The notes under the pieces: model-generated
The model's input: the letters and a program-made list of their open reading frames with translations, nothing else
Told to the model about the DNA's origin: nothing
The model's database searches: none
Position numbers and translations under genes: made by a program
Source of the DNA: Berberis thunbergii
Taxonomy: Eukaryota; Streptophyta; Magnoliopsida; Ranunculales; Berberidaceae
Assembly: GCA_003290165.1 (NCBI GenBank)
Contig: QNQO01005764.1
Coordinates: 88,991 to 152,990, forward strand
Length of the DNA: 64,000 nt
Direction of reading: 5' to 3'
Part shown: positions 1 to 11,744 of the stretch, one piece after another
Position numbering within the stretch: the stretch's first letter is position 1
How the letters are laid out: each line of letters begins with the position of its first letter

Positions 1-429
1 CTATTTCATGATTTCAAGAGTATATGATCCACGCAAATAGAAAATACAATTTATACCAGACAGCTTACGTGTAAAAGCTTTACATATCGCTTTATTTTGA
101 AATTCACATTTGTGCGTGCAAGATAGTCATCTGAGTGCCTGGCATCAGATATCTGCTGGAGGCGCACTAGCACTGGTTCAACTTATGTCTTGTCTTCGTT
201 GAATTGCCTAGGCGACCAGCTGCTAATTAGCATAGCCTGCCAATGCCCCCATGAAGGCTTATCCTTGAACCAACATCACCATGGTGTTATGCTATCTTGG
301 AAGGAGAGGCTTCCAACAGATTTAGGATTTGTTTATGGATCTTATCTTTTTGGAACTTACAAAAAGAAAGAAAAAGTTTCTTTATAATTGAGACAAATAT
401 ATGATGAGGTATCATACTGATTCTTAGGG

Positions 430-737
430 AGTTGCATTATGGGAGGGAGTTATCACGAATGAGTTTCGTTTTGGTCATATCGGAGTTGTATCTGGACAGG
501 TAACATGTTAGGCAAGAATATGTTTCAGACATTGGTTGTAAGTTTTAACATAACAACAGTTTACTGAAATAAATATTGTATGTAGAATTTGTGCACTCTA
601 TTTCATATTTAGCATTTTGATTGAACTTTATTTTACATTATTTGCAGGGAATAATGCACAAGGACCTAGGAGTTCAGAGTATGCAATGGAGAATGTTCAA
701 TATGAATCTGTCAGAGCATTTCACTAACACTGCTTGA
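430..737 (+). pseudogene. Unrecognised two-exon gene end, possibly captured
   Basis: A plausible splice donor follows CAG at 497-499 (GTAACA), and a pyrimidine-rich acceptor TTTGCAG ends at 646. Joining the two keeps an open frame that ends in TGA at 735-737. I do not recognise the product; a second frame through the last exon is also open for a while, so the reading frame is uncertain. Its place inside a probable CACTA end suggests a captured gene tail, but an ordinary degraded gene end is equally possible. The stretch 1-430 before it shows nothing that I can name. Confidence 0.25.
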
Positions 738-1142
738 ACAACTTTGGATTGTCTGGATGTTGGTGACCAGACCTGATTGTACTTTTGATTTTGTTATTGC
801 AATGACTATCTTACTGCTTTCATATAAGCAGTTACGTTGAAGGAACATGTAAATTTTGTTGATGTTGGTCTTGTTATTGTAATGACTAAGTTGATTCTAA
901 TATTTTCAGTAAGATATTTGCTAAGTCATTAGCTGAATAACACTTTGAAGGGTAAAAACATGTTTTTTTTGTAAGTTGGGCATTTTTTTTGTAAGCTGTA
1001 AGAGATTAAACTGAATAAAATTTCCATTTTGTCATAGTATCAACTTCACTCTTCTGTGTTGTTCAAAGATTTTGCAAGAATCATGTAGTGAGAATATTTT
1101 CAATAGTATAATTTATTATGTGATGCTAATTTATACAATTGC

Positions 1143-1327
1143 CAAAGGGGCTGTGGTCGATTGGTTAAGGTTTTGTGGACTTGTTCCACAAATCCTTGCT
1201 TCGAGACCCACTGGAGGCATCTTTATTTCGGGGTGGTATTTGACCCGTAGGTCGCATCTCGGGACTAGGTTACGGATCCTAGGCTGAAAAAATCGGCTTG
1301 CCTTTCAAAAAAAAAAAAAAAAAAAAA
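1143..1327 (+). mobile_element. tRNA-derived SINE with 12-bp target duplication
   Basis: A 185-bp unit has a pol III A box (TGGTCGATTGG, 1154-1164) and a B box (GCTTCGAGACC, 1198-1208) spaced as in a tRNA-derived SINE head, and ends in a run of about 22 A. It is flanked by an exact 12-bp direct repeat TTATACAATTGC at 1131-1142 and 1328-1339, the signature of LINE-assisted retroposition. Because the head is only tRNA-like, it is not a functional tRNA gene. Confidence 0.88.
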
Positions 1328-1370
1328 TTATACAATTGCTTCATCTAACAAAAATCAGCATCATGCTCTA

Positions 1371-1590
1371 TGTGATTCTCTTTACAATTAGTATCATCTT
1401 TGTTGAGATGCAAATTTGTAAAGTTGAATCATTTAGTAAAAATTAGTATCATTAGCCAAATGATACTAATTTTAAGTATGTGATTCTCTTTTACAATTAG
1501 TATCATCTTTGTTGAGATGCAAATTTGTAAAGTTGAATAATTTAATAAAAAAATAGTATCATTAGCCAAATGATACTAATTTTAAGTAAG
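1371..1590. repeat. Two-copy tandem repeat, 108-bp unit with internal palindrome
   Basis: Copy one runs 1371-1478 and copy two 1479 to about 1590. Each contains an inverted pair, AGTATCATT and AATGATACT, separated by a few bases. The related phrase TGATTCTAATATTTTCAG recurs near 892 and 1648. This fits the subterminal region of the CACTA-like element ending at 1709. Confidence 0.7.
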
Positions 1591-1709
1591 TATCACTTTC
1601 AACATGATTCTAAATTTAGGATCACCAAGAATAATATCATTTGATAGGTGATTCTAATATTTTCAGCTATACTTCAAAACAGTTACAAAAACATTGTTTT
1701 GGTGTAGTG

Positions 1710-2386
1710 CCAACTTCAAGCACTTGGCCCGTTTGCACCATCTCCATTATCCGTACATATAGATTGGAATATAAAGAGAAATGGCGATTTGCACAAGGAA
1801 GAGTATTTTTTGAGTTTAGTTGTTTGTTTAACATTATAGGGGCGATTTAATCGGTAATAATTTGCATTTGTCCTTTAGGTGTGGTAAACATGGGGATCAT
1901 TAAGTCAATGATATATACATTCATAATGGTTTTGCATCATTATGGTTATTTGTTTTTCAAAGTTTGTTTTGCATCATTATGGTTATTTGTTTTGCATCAT
2001 TATGGTTATTAAGTCAATGATATATACATTCATAATTTGTCCTTTATTAAAGTTTGTTTTTCATTTGTTATTTGTCAAGACTTTCTCTACATCTACATTT
2101 ATGGTTATGATGCGCTCCAGATGACTGCTAGGTGATTTGCCTTGTATACTAAATATTTTAGAGAAATACATCAATTGATGGTCTGTTCTCGATTACAAAT
2201 TATTGTCCGCGGTTGCCATTCTCTACTTTTATTTTTTTTTGTTTTTGAACATTGCCATGACAATAAGTCGAATAAAATTTCCAACATATATAATGGTGTC
2301 GAACAAACACATACTAAACAACAAACAAATAACTTGATCAGATAAATTTCAATCACAAGTCAACCGCAGCAAGACACAGAAACACA
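1710..2386. other. Gene-free stretch with a short direct repeat; SCPL upstream region
   Basis: No coding region is supported. Between about 1925 and 2020 the phrase TTGCATCATTATGGTTATT is repeated three times in direct orientation. The remainder is AT-rich and would include the promoter and leader of the SCPL pseudogene starting at 2387, but no defined motif stands out. Confidence 0.5.
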
Positions 2387-3119
2387 ATGGTGAATGTTGC
2401 TTTCTCTGTGATCCTATACTTGCAGTCTTCTTTCAATGTGATGGAGGGAGAAGTTTTGAATTCGAAATCAACCCAGATAAACAGGTTAAAGCTTACTTAA
2501 TTCTTGAACCAGGTTTCAAGAGTTGATGAAGTGTGGAAAGAAGAGCATGTACCAGTTTTTATTAAACCTCAAGATGGACTGAAGGCAGGTGATAAAAGTG
2601 CAGGGCAACCTAGCAGCGGACCACTGTTCGATCAGTATTCGGGCTTCATTATAGTGGATCCGAAGGCAGGAAGAGTTCTGTTTTACTATTTTGTTGAGTC
2701 TCCTCAAAACTCTTCTACAAAATCTCATCTTGCGGCTTAATGGAGGTATGATACTTGTGTCACAAGATTTTCTTATCGAACTATTTATTTGCAAATTATA
2801 TTTTCAACTTGTTTTTTTATGGGCCTGGAGGACCTGGGCATTTTTCATTAGGAGGTGGAGCAATGATGGAGCTAGGCCTATTCAGAGTCAACAGTGATAG
2901 CCTAACAATGCATTCAAATCGCTTTGCTTGGAATAATGGCGAGTTTAAAGTACTAAAATGAATTTCGACATTTTCGGCAGATGCTGCAAAATCCTGAAAT
3001 GTATTTCATTTCATTCATTTTGTCATAAATAGTGGTGAAATTAATTTTCCTTGAATCAGCTGCTGGTGTAGGATTTTCGTATTCAGACACAACGTCAGAT
3101 TATGAATTGAGTGGATTAA

Positions 3120-3209
<90 letters not shown>

Positions 3210-3229
3210 TAGTTAGGCAGGACACTATG

Positions 3230-3809
3230 TGTGGATGCAAATTTTTGTCGGATCACGTGCTGATCACGCTGCATAAGATGAAAGTTAATTCTTGACACTG
3301 GTGTGGTGTCTGCCACGAGGATTCCGATGCCAAAGTTAGAACAATGCCTTTAGGAAAATATTTATTTCTCTATAATTGAAGAGAGAATTGTGAATCAAGA
3401 AAAAGTTACCTCCAAATGGCTTTGTGTTTGACTATTTATAGAGGCAGATCGAGTAAACTGCTGGAAAATGAGTGAGTCACGTGGCAGATGAGGGAATGAT
3501 CTGCTTGCAAGCGGTTGTAACTCCTCTTAAGTAGTTGTAACTTCTCTTAACTACTTGTAACTTCTCTCAGGTAGTTGTAACCTCCCGTTGGCAACTGTAA
3601 CTTCTTGTTTGGTGATACCTCTCTTGCAAGCTTGTGTACTTAGCTGAGCATGGTGGTCAGCGATGAACATTACTCCTCTGCTCAGAAAAAAGTATTATGC
3701 TAAGCTGTATTGGGTCCCTTTCATTGGTAATTTTTGGACTTTTCAGAAACAACCCAAATTTTTAGGTTTTTCTATCTTGTTGGGCTAAGGGTTATTTTTT
3801 GCTCCTACA
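3230..3809 (-). repeat. 3' LTR of gag-only element copy 1
   Basis: It begins TGTGGATGCAAATT and ends CTCCTACA in plus reading, giving TG...CA termini. About 3509-3608 holds five to six imperfect, roughly 20-bp repeats built on TAGTTGTAACTTCTC, which would lie in U3 and could act as promoter repeats. The minus strand just outside the inner edge (3810-3830) is purine-rich, a candidate polypurine tract. Confidence 0.9.
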
Positions 3810-4411
3810 AATGCCCATCATCTCCTTTGCTTTTGAGCTGACCGTTTTTCTTTTCCTTCTTAATTAAAAGCAGGGGAGACGTATTTTCATTGAGGAGCCC
3901 CGCCAAAAATAGAAGTAAAATGCCCCTGATTTTGTTTACTTATCTGTCTTTATTGATACAAGTAAATGATCTGCATGTAGAGGCTTATGTTGTTGTTGAA
4001 ATGTAGTCTGCTGAAGACAAAATGATCTGTATGTAGAGGCTTTTGCTGCAGATGAGATGATCTACCGGGTGACTCATACATAGTCATTTCATGGACTCTT
4101 GGACTTTGTCCAAATAGAAGATTATCCTTAGGTGAATAAAACAAGTCATGCTCTGGCTTCCTGGTGATTTGACGACACATCCACCTATAAATTTTACATA
4201 TCTTTAGGCTGACCTACCCCTGTTTCAGCATAAGTTGAGGAGTGGCATATCTTTGGGCTGACCTACCCCTATTTCAGCATGAGTTGATGAGTCTTCATTT
4301 GTTGAAGGACGAGACACTGATCTGCTGGCCGATTTTGTTTCCCCGGTTGAGGAGGAAACAAATTTTGGTAAGGCTTGTGCCTTTATATTTGTCATCGGCT
4401 GGTAGATTAAG

Positions 4412-4792
4412 TAGGGCTGAACAAAAATCCGATCAAACCGACTGAACCGATCAAAACCGAACCGATTGGTTCGGTTTAAATTCGGTTCGGATCGGTTTCG
4501 GTTTTAAAAAATGCAAAACCGAAGTGGTCGGTTCGGTTTTCGGTTTCTATGTGATTTTAACCGACCAAACCGAACCGACCGAATATATATAATAAATAAT
4601 ATATTTTATATATAAATAATATAATATGTTTAAATATTCGGTTCGGTTCGGTTTTATTTCGGTTTTGGTTCGATTTTAGTCGGTTCGGTTCGGTTACGGT
4701 TTGCATAAATTAGAATCGGTTCGGTTTTGTTAATGGTCGGTTCGGTTTGAAAATTTTAAAACCGACCTAAGTCGGTTCGGTTTTCAGCCCTA
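4412..4792. mobile_element. hAT-type MITE, 381 bp, with 8-bp target duplication
   Basis: The termini are inverted TAGGGCTGAA. The flanks carry an exact 8-bp duplication AGATTAAG at 4404-4411 and 4793-4800. The body is built almost wholly of the hexamer-like phrase CGGTTCGGTT and its complement, so the single strand could fold extensively. The paralogous gag-only element has the empty site as one AGATCAAG near 11307, confirming both the insertion and the duplication. No coding capacity is seen. Confidence 0.93.
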
Positions 4793-5222
4793 AGATTAAG
4801 TCATATTGGCTCAACTCTATCGCTCATTTCATGAGTTTTTTTACAAGCATCCGAGAGGAAGTTGTGCCCCCTAACTCTTCGCTGATCAAAACTGAGCTAA
4901 CTGCTACATTTGAAACTGCCAAGCAGATGTATAGGTCATCTTCTGGATTTGTCTGCTAATCTACTCAAGAATCGATCCAAAGCTGTTGCTCTACTAGTGA
5001 GAGTTTGAATTTCTTTTGGAGTTGATGGTGACTTCATATTAAATAGTGTTATTCTTTGCTTTCATGATTCCCAAACTTTGTATATGTTTGTTGGCCTGCT
5101 GACTTAGAAATATTTTCTTTAAGAGCGCAAAAGCTTTATTGGCCTCATTCATGAATTTCCAATGTGCTAAGTCAGAATTTAAGCATAATTTGAGAAAGTT
5201 AATCATGGATTCAAATCTGTTT

Positions 5223-5490
5223 ATCTTGGAAATTGCATGGAAATATTGTGTGATCTGCTGACCACTTAACAAAACTTAAACGGATTTAAGTAGTCCCGAG
5301 TAAGATGCTTTTATGCATTGAATTACCTACTCACAGAGAGTGTGATCCTCTACTGAGGCACTATATATGTGTGGTCTGCTGACCACTTGACTAAACTTAA
5401 ATGAATTTAAGTAGTCCTGAGTAAGATGCTTCTTATGCATTGAATTATCCACTCACGTAGAGTGTCATCCTCTACTGAGGTGTACATAAA
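5223..5490. repeat. Internal two-copy tandem repeat of the gag-only family
   Basis: Two copies of an approximately 125-bp unit contain ACTTAAA, TTTAAGTAGTC, GAGTAAGATGCTT and ATCCTCTACTGAGG. The same unit is expanded to about five copies in element copy 2 (11745-12425). The region is non-coding and lies 3' of gag in the element's sense. Confidence 0.75.
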
Positions 5491-5949
5491 TATTTGCATT
5501 TCTGAATGTCTTCTGCTGTATGACATATAGAACGAATTCTAGTATTTCCCTATTTCAACTGAGGAATGTGTGTTCTTTACTGAAAAACAAAATAATGTAT
5601 CACTTGCTGTGGTATATGTAAATGTTTGTTCAGATCTTTTCAAGTATTCTTTCATTGATGGCGGTTTCTTCGGCCAAGATTGGTTCTTCTCGTGGAGAAT
5701 TTGATTGATCGAAACGAAGAACACTATGTATGTTCTATCAAATGGGGAGTCTCTTGTTGAAGAGATAAAATATAATAAACAAATAAAATACAACCAAGTT
5801 TTTCTTACATGTACATTGCATTTTTTTCCTAAGAAGTTAAAAATGAAAAAGCTAGAACGCCTCAACTTCAATCTACTTTGTGAAATGGTCGGTTGCCACA
5901 ATCATCAAATTTTTCTGCGTCGGGGAGTTTGATTGATTGGAACCGAGAA

Positions 5950-7491
5950 CTATGTGTATGCTCTACTGGTAGAGGAGTCTTTTGCTAGAGAGCGTGTTCT
6001 ACGCTTGTCACCCCTGTTCTTCTTACTTTCCTTTTGATCTGTATTCTTTTGTGTAGGTTGGCTATGCTTCTTGAACACATTAGATACCTTAGCAATATTT
6101 TTTTCATCGTCCCAAAATGCATAGCATTCTACCATGGTGAAGACTTCTGCAAGAGTTTTACCTAGTTTCATGGTCACCTCGCCATACAACAAGTGATCTG
6201 CGGGCAAACCCTTCCTGAAAGCTGAGGACGCAATTTGATCATCACACCCAACTATGTTCGCTTTTCCTGCCTTGAATATTTTAATGAAGTCTATGAGCGT
6301 TTCATTTGACTTCTTCTTCATGTTGAAGAGATGGTCAACATGCTTTTTGACAGTTTGGTAAAATGAATATTCTTTTGTGAAGACAAGGGATAGATCTCCA
6401 AAGTTGTTGATCGATTGGGGGTCAAAGTGTGAAACCAATCTTGGGCTACTCCCTGTAAAGTCATAGCAAATATTTTGCACATAAGCGGATCGTCATTTTT
6501 GTGCAGAGTCATGACACTTCGAAAATGCTTCAAGTGCCTCTCAAGATCAAAATCTCCTTTGAAAGGCGTAAAAGTTGGTGTGGTAAACCTTGCTGGTGGA
6601 GGAGCCCCTTCGATGTTATTTGTAAAAGGTGAAGTGTTCACCAAGGCTACCTCTCTGCGCCGAGTATCATCTGGATTTCTCATAACTTGTAAGTTCATCA
6701 ACTGCTCTTTGACCATTCGTGCCACATCATCTGCTCCCAAGGGCTTGTGTGTATCCTGCTGACAGCCGTATGGTGATTTCGATTTTGACTATCTGCGATA
6801 GATGACTCATCATATTCAGAATTTGATTGTGACTTACCTACATATGAGTAAGGTAGAGTCTCAATGGGACTCGCCTAAAGGGTCCTCTTGATTTGATGAG
6901 CATCTGAATGTGGGACGTGGGACAAATCAGTGTAGTGATCTAGATCAGGTCCCCTGCGTTGTTCGCATCCATTGAAATTATGTCTTCTACGCCGACCACT
7001 TATATTGGGTGTAGTCTGCGGTCCTAGCCTTGAGTGCATAGTTGTTTGGGAGCCCAACCTTGAGAAGACTCCCTTTTGAGGTCCGAGCCTAGAGTGCACA
7101 TTTACTCGTGACCCTAATCTCGAATGAATGCTTCTAGAGGGATTGTTTCCCTTTGATGGATGACTACTTCCACTTCTATGCTCATGATCTGCTGTAGACG
7201 GTGATGTGTTGTCTGCCTTGGTTCTTCGCTCACTAATCACTCTACTACCTGGGTTTGTTCTTCCAATATTTTGGTTAGATTGGCGATTTGACTTGCAAGA
7301 TTTTCTTGTTGTGTCATCTCCATTTGGCTTGTGGTAGAAGGTTGCGATTGATGGTCAGCATGCGGTGGCAGACCCACTATCAGTGGCTGTCCGACTGATA
7401 ATGTCTGAACCCGTGATGACGATGGCAGCGTAGTACGAACAGAATACCTTGTAACAATATTTTTTCTAGTTTGTTTTCGAGTTCCCACCAT
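5950..7491 (-). pseudogene. Gypsy-type gag of the gag-only element, copy 1
   Basis: The probable start is ATG at 7489-7491 (MVGTRKQTRKN). A middle part of about 120 residues carries repeats of the SRLG type (HSRLGP, FSRLGS). Next comes a retrotransposon gag domain with FTPFKGDFDLERHLKHF, FAMTLQGVAQDWFHTL and, after a frame change, YQTVKKHVDHLFNMKKKSNE and IASSAFRKGLPADHLLYGE, and finally a Lys/Arg-rich tail. Gag would form the virus-like particle that packages element RNA. At least two frame breaks, near 7237 and 6400, interrupt it, so this copy cannot make full-length Gag. No CCHC knuckle is seen. Confidence 0.85.
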
Positions 7492-7592
7492 TGTATTGAA
7501 TTGAAAATAAAAGTGTTTGTGAATGAAATTGAAACTGAATGAATGAAAGTTTTTTTGTGAATGGAAGAGAGTGTGCAATGAGTTTGATTCAA

Positions 7593-7614
7593 GCTCTCAT
7601 TGAAAGCACCAATT
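7593..7614 (-). promoter_or_regulatory. Primer-binding site of gag-only element copy 1
   Basis: Directly inside the right LTR, the minus strand reads AATTGGTGCTTTCAATGAG. TGG at its start would pair with the CCA end of a tRNA primer. The matching tRNA was not identified. Confidence 0.65.
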
Positions 7615-8202
7615 TGTTGATGCAAATTTTCGACGAATCACGTGCTGATCACGCGGAGCAATCTCCATAAGATGAAGGTTGATTCTTGACATTGGTGTGG
7701 TGCCTGCCACGGGGATTCTGATGCCAAAGTTAGAATAATGCCTTTAGGAAAATATTTATTTCTATATAGTTGAAGAGAGAATTGTGAATCAAGAAAGAGT
7801 TACCTCCAGATGGCTTTGTGTGTGGCTATTTATAGAGGCAGATCGAATAAACTGCTGGCAGATGAGTGAGTCACGTGGTAGATGAGGGATGATCTGCTTG
7901 CAAGCGGTTGTAATTCCTCTTAGGTAGTTGTAACTTCTTTTAACTACTTGTAACTTCTTTCAGGTAGTTGTAACCTCCCGTTGGCGGTTGTAACTTCCTG
8001 TTTGGTGATATCTTTCTTATAAGCTTGTGTACTCAGTTGAGCATGGTGGTCAGTGCTGAACATAACTCCTCTGCTGAGAAAAGAGTATTATGTTGAGCTG
8101 TATTGGGCCCCTTTCATTGGTAATTTTTGGGCTTTTTAGAAACTACCCTAATCTTTCGACTTCTCTATCCTGTTGGACTAAGGGTTATTTTTGGCTCCCA
8201 CA
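7615..8202 (-). repeat. 5' LTR of gag-only element copy 1
   Basis: It is homologous over its length to 3230-3809, with the same TTGTAACTTC repeats near 7908-7998. It begins TGTTGATGC and ends GCTCCCACA. The LTR pair differs at many scattered positions, so the insertion is old. Confidence 0.9.
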
Positions 8203-9262
8203 CTATGTTCCACAGCTTGCTCAACTGATCATTCAATAACAATAATACAAATCAAACAATCATCGACTTAGAAGGAAACACGAATCACGGTAAGGTTTTC
8301 AAAGACTTTGGTGTTCCATTTTGAATGTGCAAGTTTTAGACTTACAATGTATATATATATATATAATTTGGTTAAAGATACAATGAAATTATTACTTGTG
8401 AAACGAAAATTCTAGGGAGCGAGGAAAAGGGATGCACGTTAGAAGGGCTCCTTGTGAAAATGTAGATAGGTAATGCATAATTGATTAATAGGCACGTTTA
8501 AAGGGTGTGTACGACTTCCTTTGATCACATGCACTGATTTCAGATGAGATTAACGAGGGCATTAGCTTAAACTGCAATTTTTCCTCAGAAGATAATTCAA
8601 AATAAAATGCAAAAGTACTCGAGCCAAGTAGGTGATACTGTAGGCAACGTCTTCATAGCCACATGTATGTGTTCGTTACGGTAATTTTGATTAATTTATA
8701 GTCAATTGAGTTTAGTCCTCATTTTAAATTTTAATTGAGTTTAACCCTTATCTTCTAACAGATTCATTTGGTCAATCACTTTGATTGTTCAATTTTGATT
8801 TAATACCTAATTTACCCACCCTAAATGCATGTGCAAACTCAACAAAATTCACCAAAATGCATCCAGTGACATATATTTTAGGTTCATCTCGAGGTCATCT
8901 TCCTACTGCCAAATTAAAGGTATATAAAAAATAAATCTTTATCCATCTTCTCCACCTCTTCATTCTCTTGCAAAAACCACCATCCACATTCCATCAACCC
9001 TTTTCCTCCTTGTCTTTGTTCTCTCTTCCCACCACCATCAAACACTCACTTACCTCCTCTTCGATCCCTAATCTCTACTACACCATGGAAGAGAATCCAG
9101 AAGATTGAGCTCTTCAACAAATACCCCTTTTCTTTTTCCTTCTTTTTAACCAAACCAACATGAGGAAATCCATTCACATATTCTCTCTTCCCAATACCAA
9201 CATTCCCATTTTTCTTTTTAAAACCCCAGTTTTCTTCATTCTCAAAACCATCAATCTATGGT

Positions 9263-9907
9263 GGTGTTTGTCTTTTTTAGTGCTTAGAAGCTAACTTCAA
9301 ACTAGAATTAGAAGTTCTGAACGAGGTTCTGAATGAAATGTTTGTTTTGCTTCTGAATGGGCTGCTGATTAGAAGTTGTAAAATAAAAAGGTGTTTGTTT
9401 TTAGGTGCTGACTTGAAGTTTTGTTTTACATTTTAGTCTATCACCACAACTCCCACCACCCACCACAGACCACCAATATTAATCTCCTTCTCCACCTATT
9501 TCTTTTTAATACCAGTTAAATCCCTTTCCACCATTACTAGAAATCACCTTATATCACTGTCCATTCCTCATATAACCTCAATAGAGAGGAAGAGAAAGTA
9601 AAAGAGAAATAAAAAAAGAGAGGAAGGGAGGCCGAGAGGGTGGTGGCGACAGTGGAGGCATTGCTCGCATGATAAAAAGGAGATGAATTAAAGATGAGAT
9701 GGTTGGTAGAGAAGAGGGGTAGCAACAATCATTACATATTTATTGTAAGGATATTATTGAAATAAATTTTCATTAATCACTCAGTGTTAAGTGATCAATA
9801 CGCTTATAGTGCTTACTCCAATTAGAACTAAAAATAAACACTATTTTTAAAATGTCACACTTCTTATTAAGACTTCTAAATCTATACAGAACAAAAAACA
9901 AATACCC
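9263..9907. mobile_element. Probable hAT-like MITE, 645 bp
   Basis: The left end reads GGTGTTTGTCTTTTTTAG and the right end, reversed, GGGTATTTGTTTTTTG. The flanks TCTATGGT (9255-9262) and TCTATGAG (9908-9915) agree at six of eight positions, compatible with a decayed 8-bp hAT duplication. The inside has further copies of the AGAAGTT and GTGTTTGTTTTTAG motifs, and a purine-rich tract at 9585-9650. It is non-coding. Confidence 0.5.
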
Positions 9908-10035
9908 TCTATGAGCAATTGCTTGAAACTTATGTTGTAAACAAGAACCTGAGATTAGGCATATTGATCATTCAAAGTTACAAAGGGGTTGGAGGAGGAC
10001 TCCTTATTTGCAACCAAGCTAATCAATTTATACTC

Positions 10036-10637
10036 TGTGGATGCAAATTTTCACTGAATCACGTGGAACAATCTACATAAAATAGAGATTAATTCTTGAC
10101 ACCGGTGTAGTACCTACCACGGACACTCCGATGCCAAAGATAGAGCAATGTCTTTAGGAAAGTATTTATTTTTCTGTATTTGAAGGAGAATTGTGAATTA
10201 AGAAAGAGTTACCTCTAGATGGATTTGTGTTTGGCTATTTATAGAAGCAGAATGAGTAAACTGCTAGTAGATGAGTAAGACACGTGGCAGATGAGTGAGT
10301 CATTTGCTTGAAGGCGGTTGTAATTTCTCTTAGGTAGTTGTAACTTCCATAGATAGTTGTAACCTCCCATTGGCGATTGTAACTTCCTGTTTTGTGACAC
10401 CTCTCTTGCAAACTTGTGTACTCAGCTGAGTATGGAGGTCAGCGCTGAACACTACTCCTTTACTAAGAAAAGAGTATTTTGTTGAGCTGTACTGGGCCCA
10501 GACTTGTGCTACACTGGGTCGAAGCTTGGGCTTTCGTTTTTTGTGACTTTCATGGGTAATTTTCGGGTTTCTCGGGAACAACCCAAATCTTTGGGCTTCT
10601 TTATCCTATTGGGCAAAGGATTTTTTTGGTTCCCACA
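10036..10637 (-). repeat. 3' LTR of gag-only element copy 2
   Basis: It begins TGTGGATGCAAATTTTC and ends GGTTCCCACA. The adjoining bases 10638-10650 read, on the minus strand, AATGAGGGGCATT, a clear polypurine-tract candidate. Confidence 0.9.
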
Positions 10638-11744
10638 AATGCCCCTCATTTCATTTTGCTTTTGAGTTGACCGTTTTTCTTTCCTTTTTTACTTAAAAGT
10701 AGGGGAGCTGTATTTTCATTGAGTAACCCCGCCAAAAATAGAAGTAGAATGCCCATGATCTTGCTGACTTATCTGTCTCTATTGATACAAGTAAATGATC
10801 TGCATGTAGAGGCTTCTACTGTTGTTGAAATGTAGTCTGCTGAAGACAAAATGATCTGCATGTAGAGGCTTTTGCTGCAGATGAAATGATCTACCGGATG
10901 ACTCATACATAGTCATTTCATGGGCTCTTGGACTTTGTTCAAATAAATGATCATCCTTAGATGAATAAAACAAGTCATGCTCTGACATTCTGGTGATTTG
11001 ACGACCCATCCACCTATAAATGTCATATATCTTTAGGTTGACCTGCCTCTATTTCAGCATGAGTTGAGAAGTCTTCATTTATCGAAGGACATGACTCAGA
11101 TCTGCTGACTGATTTTGTTTCCCTAGTTAAGAAGGGAGTGAATTCGACTATGAAATTTGCTAAGGCTTGAGCCTTCATAGTTGTCCTCGCCCGGTAGATT
11201 TTGTTGAAGGACGCGACACTGATATGTTAGCTGACTTTGTTTCCCATGTTGAGAAGGGAATGGATTATGCTAAAGCTTGATCCTTTAAAGTTGTCCTCGG
11301 CCAGTAGATCAAGTCATATTGGCTCAACTCTATCGCTCATTTCATACATTTTTGACAAGCATCCGGGAGGAAGTTGTGCCCACATTTCTTCGCTGATGAG
11401 AACTGAGCTAACTGCTACAGTTGAAGCTGCCAAGTAGATGTATATGTCATTTCCTGGATTTGTTTGCTGGTTTACTCAAGAATTGATCCAAAGCTATTGC
11501 TCTAATAGTGAGACTTTGAATTTCTTTTGAAGTTGATGGCGACTTCACGTCAAGTAGTGGTCTTCTTTGCCTTTATGATCCCCAAACTTTGTGTATGTTT
11601 GTTTGTCTGTTGACTTATAAATATTTTCATTAAGGGCACAAAAGTTTGATTGACCTCTTTCGTGAGTTTCCAATATGCTTAAGTCAGAATTTAAGCATAA
11701 CTTGAGAAAATTAATCATGGATTTAAATCTATTTACCTTGGAAA

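Larger units (their letters stand above)
1..1709. mobile_element. Terminal part of a CACTA-like DNA transposon (right end at 1709)
   Basis: The sequence ending at 1709 is TTTTGGTGTAGTG, identical over 13 bases to the right terminus of the complete CACTA element at 33920-42777. The 370 bases before it hold repeated direct and inverted motifs built on TGATACTAA and AGTATCATT, as expected of a CACTA subterminal region. No matching left end is seen, so the element would begin before this window, and a target duplication cannot be checked. It contains an unrecognised exon pair and a SINE. The call rests on the terminus and the subterminal repeats only. Confidence 0.5.
3230..8202 (-). mobile_element. 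Non-autonomous gag-only LTR retrotransposon (TR-GAG-like), copy 1
   Basis: Two LTRs (3230-3809, 580 bp, and 7615-8202, 588 bp) bound an internal region coding a gypsy-type gag on the minus strand. I find no protease, reverse transcriptase or integrase. A 5-bp target duplication CTATG lies at 3225-3229 and 8203-8207, splitting an SCPL exon. The primer-binding site lies beside the right LTR and a purine-rich tract (minus strand) beside the left LTR, so it is transcribed right to left. The layout matches the plant TR-GAG class. A hAT MITE at 4412-4792 inserted later. Copy 2 lies at 10036-14868. Confidence 0.9.

Noticed and set aside
1143..1327. Possible tRNA gene
   Set aside because: A and B boxes are present but no cloverleaf or anticodon arm fits, and the poly(A) tail and target duplication identify a SINE.
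4412..4792. CGGTTCGG-rich block considered as a promoter array or a simple satellite
   Set aside because: The inverted ends and exact 8-bp duplication show that it is a transposed MITE.
5539..5901. Minus-strand open frame of 120 codons next to gag of copy 1
   Set aside because: No similarity is recognised, the homologous stretch in copy 2 is not open, and it lies in the 3' non-coding part of the element.
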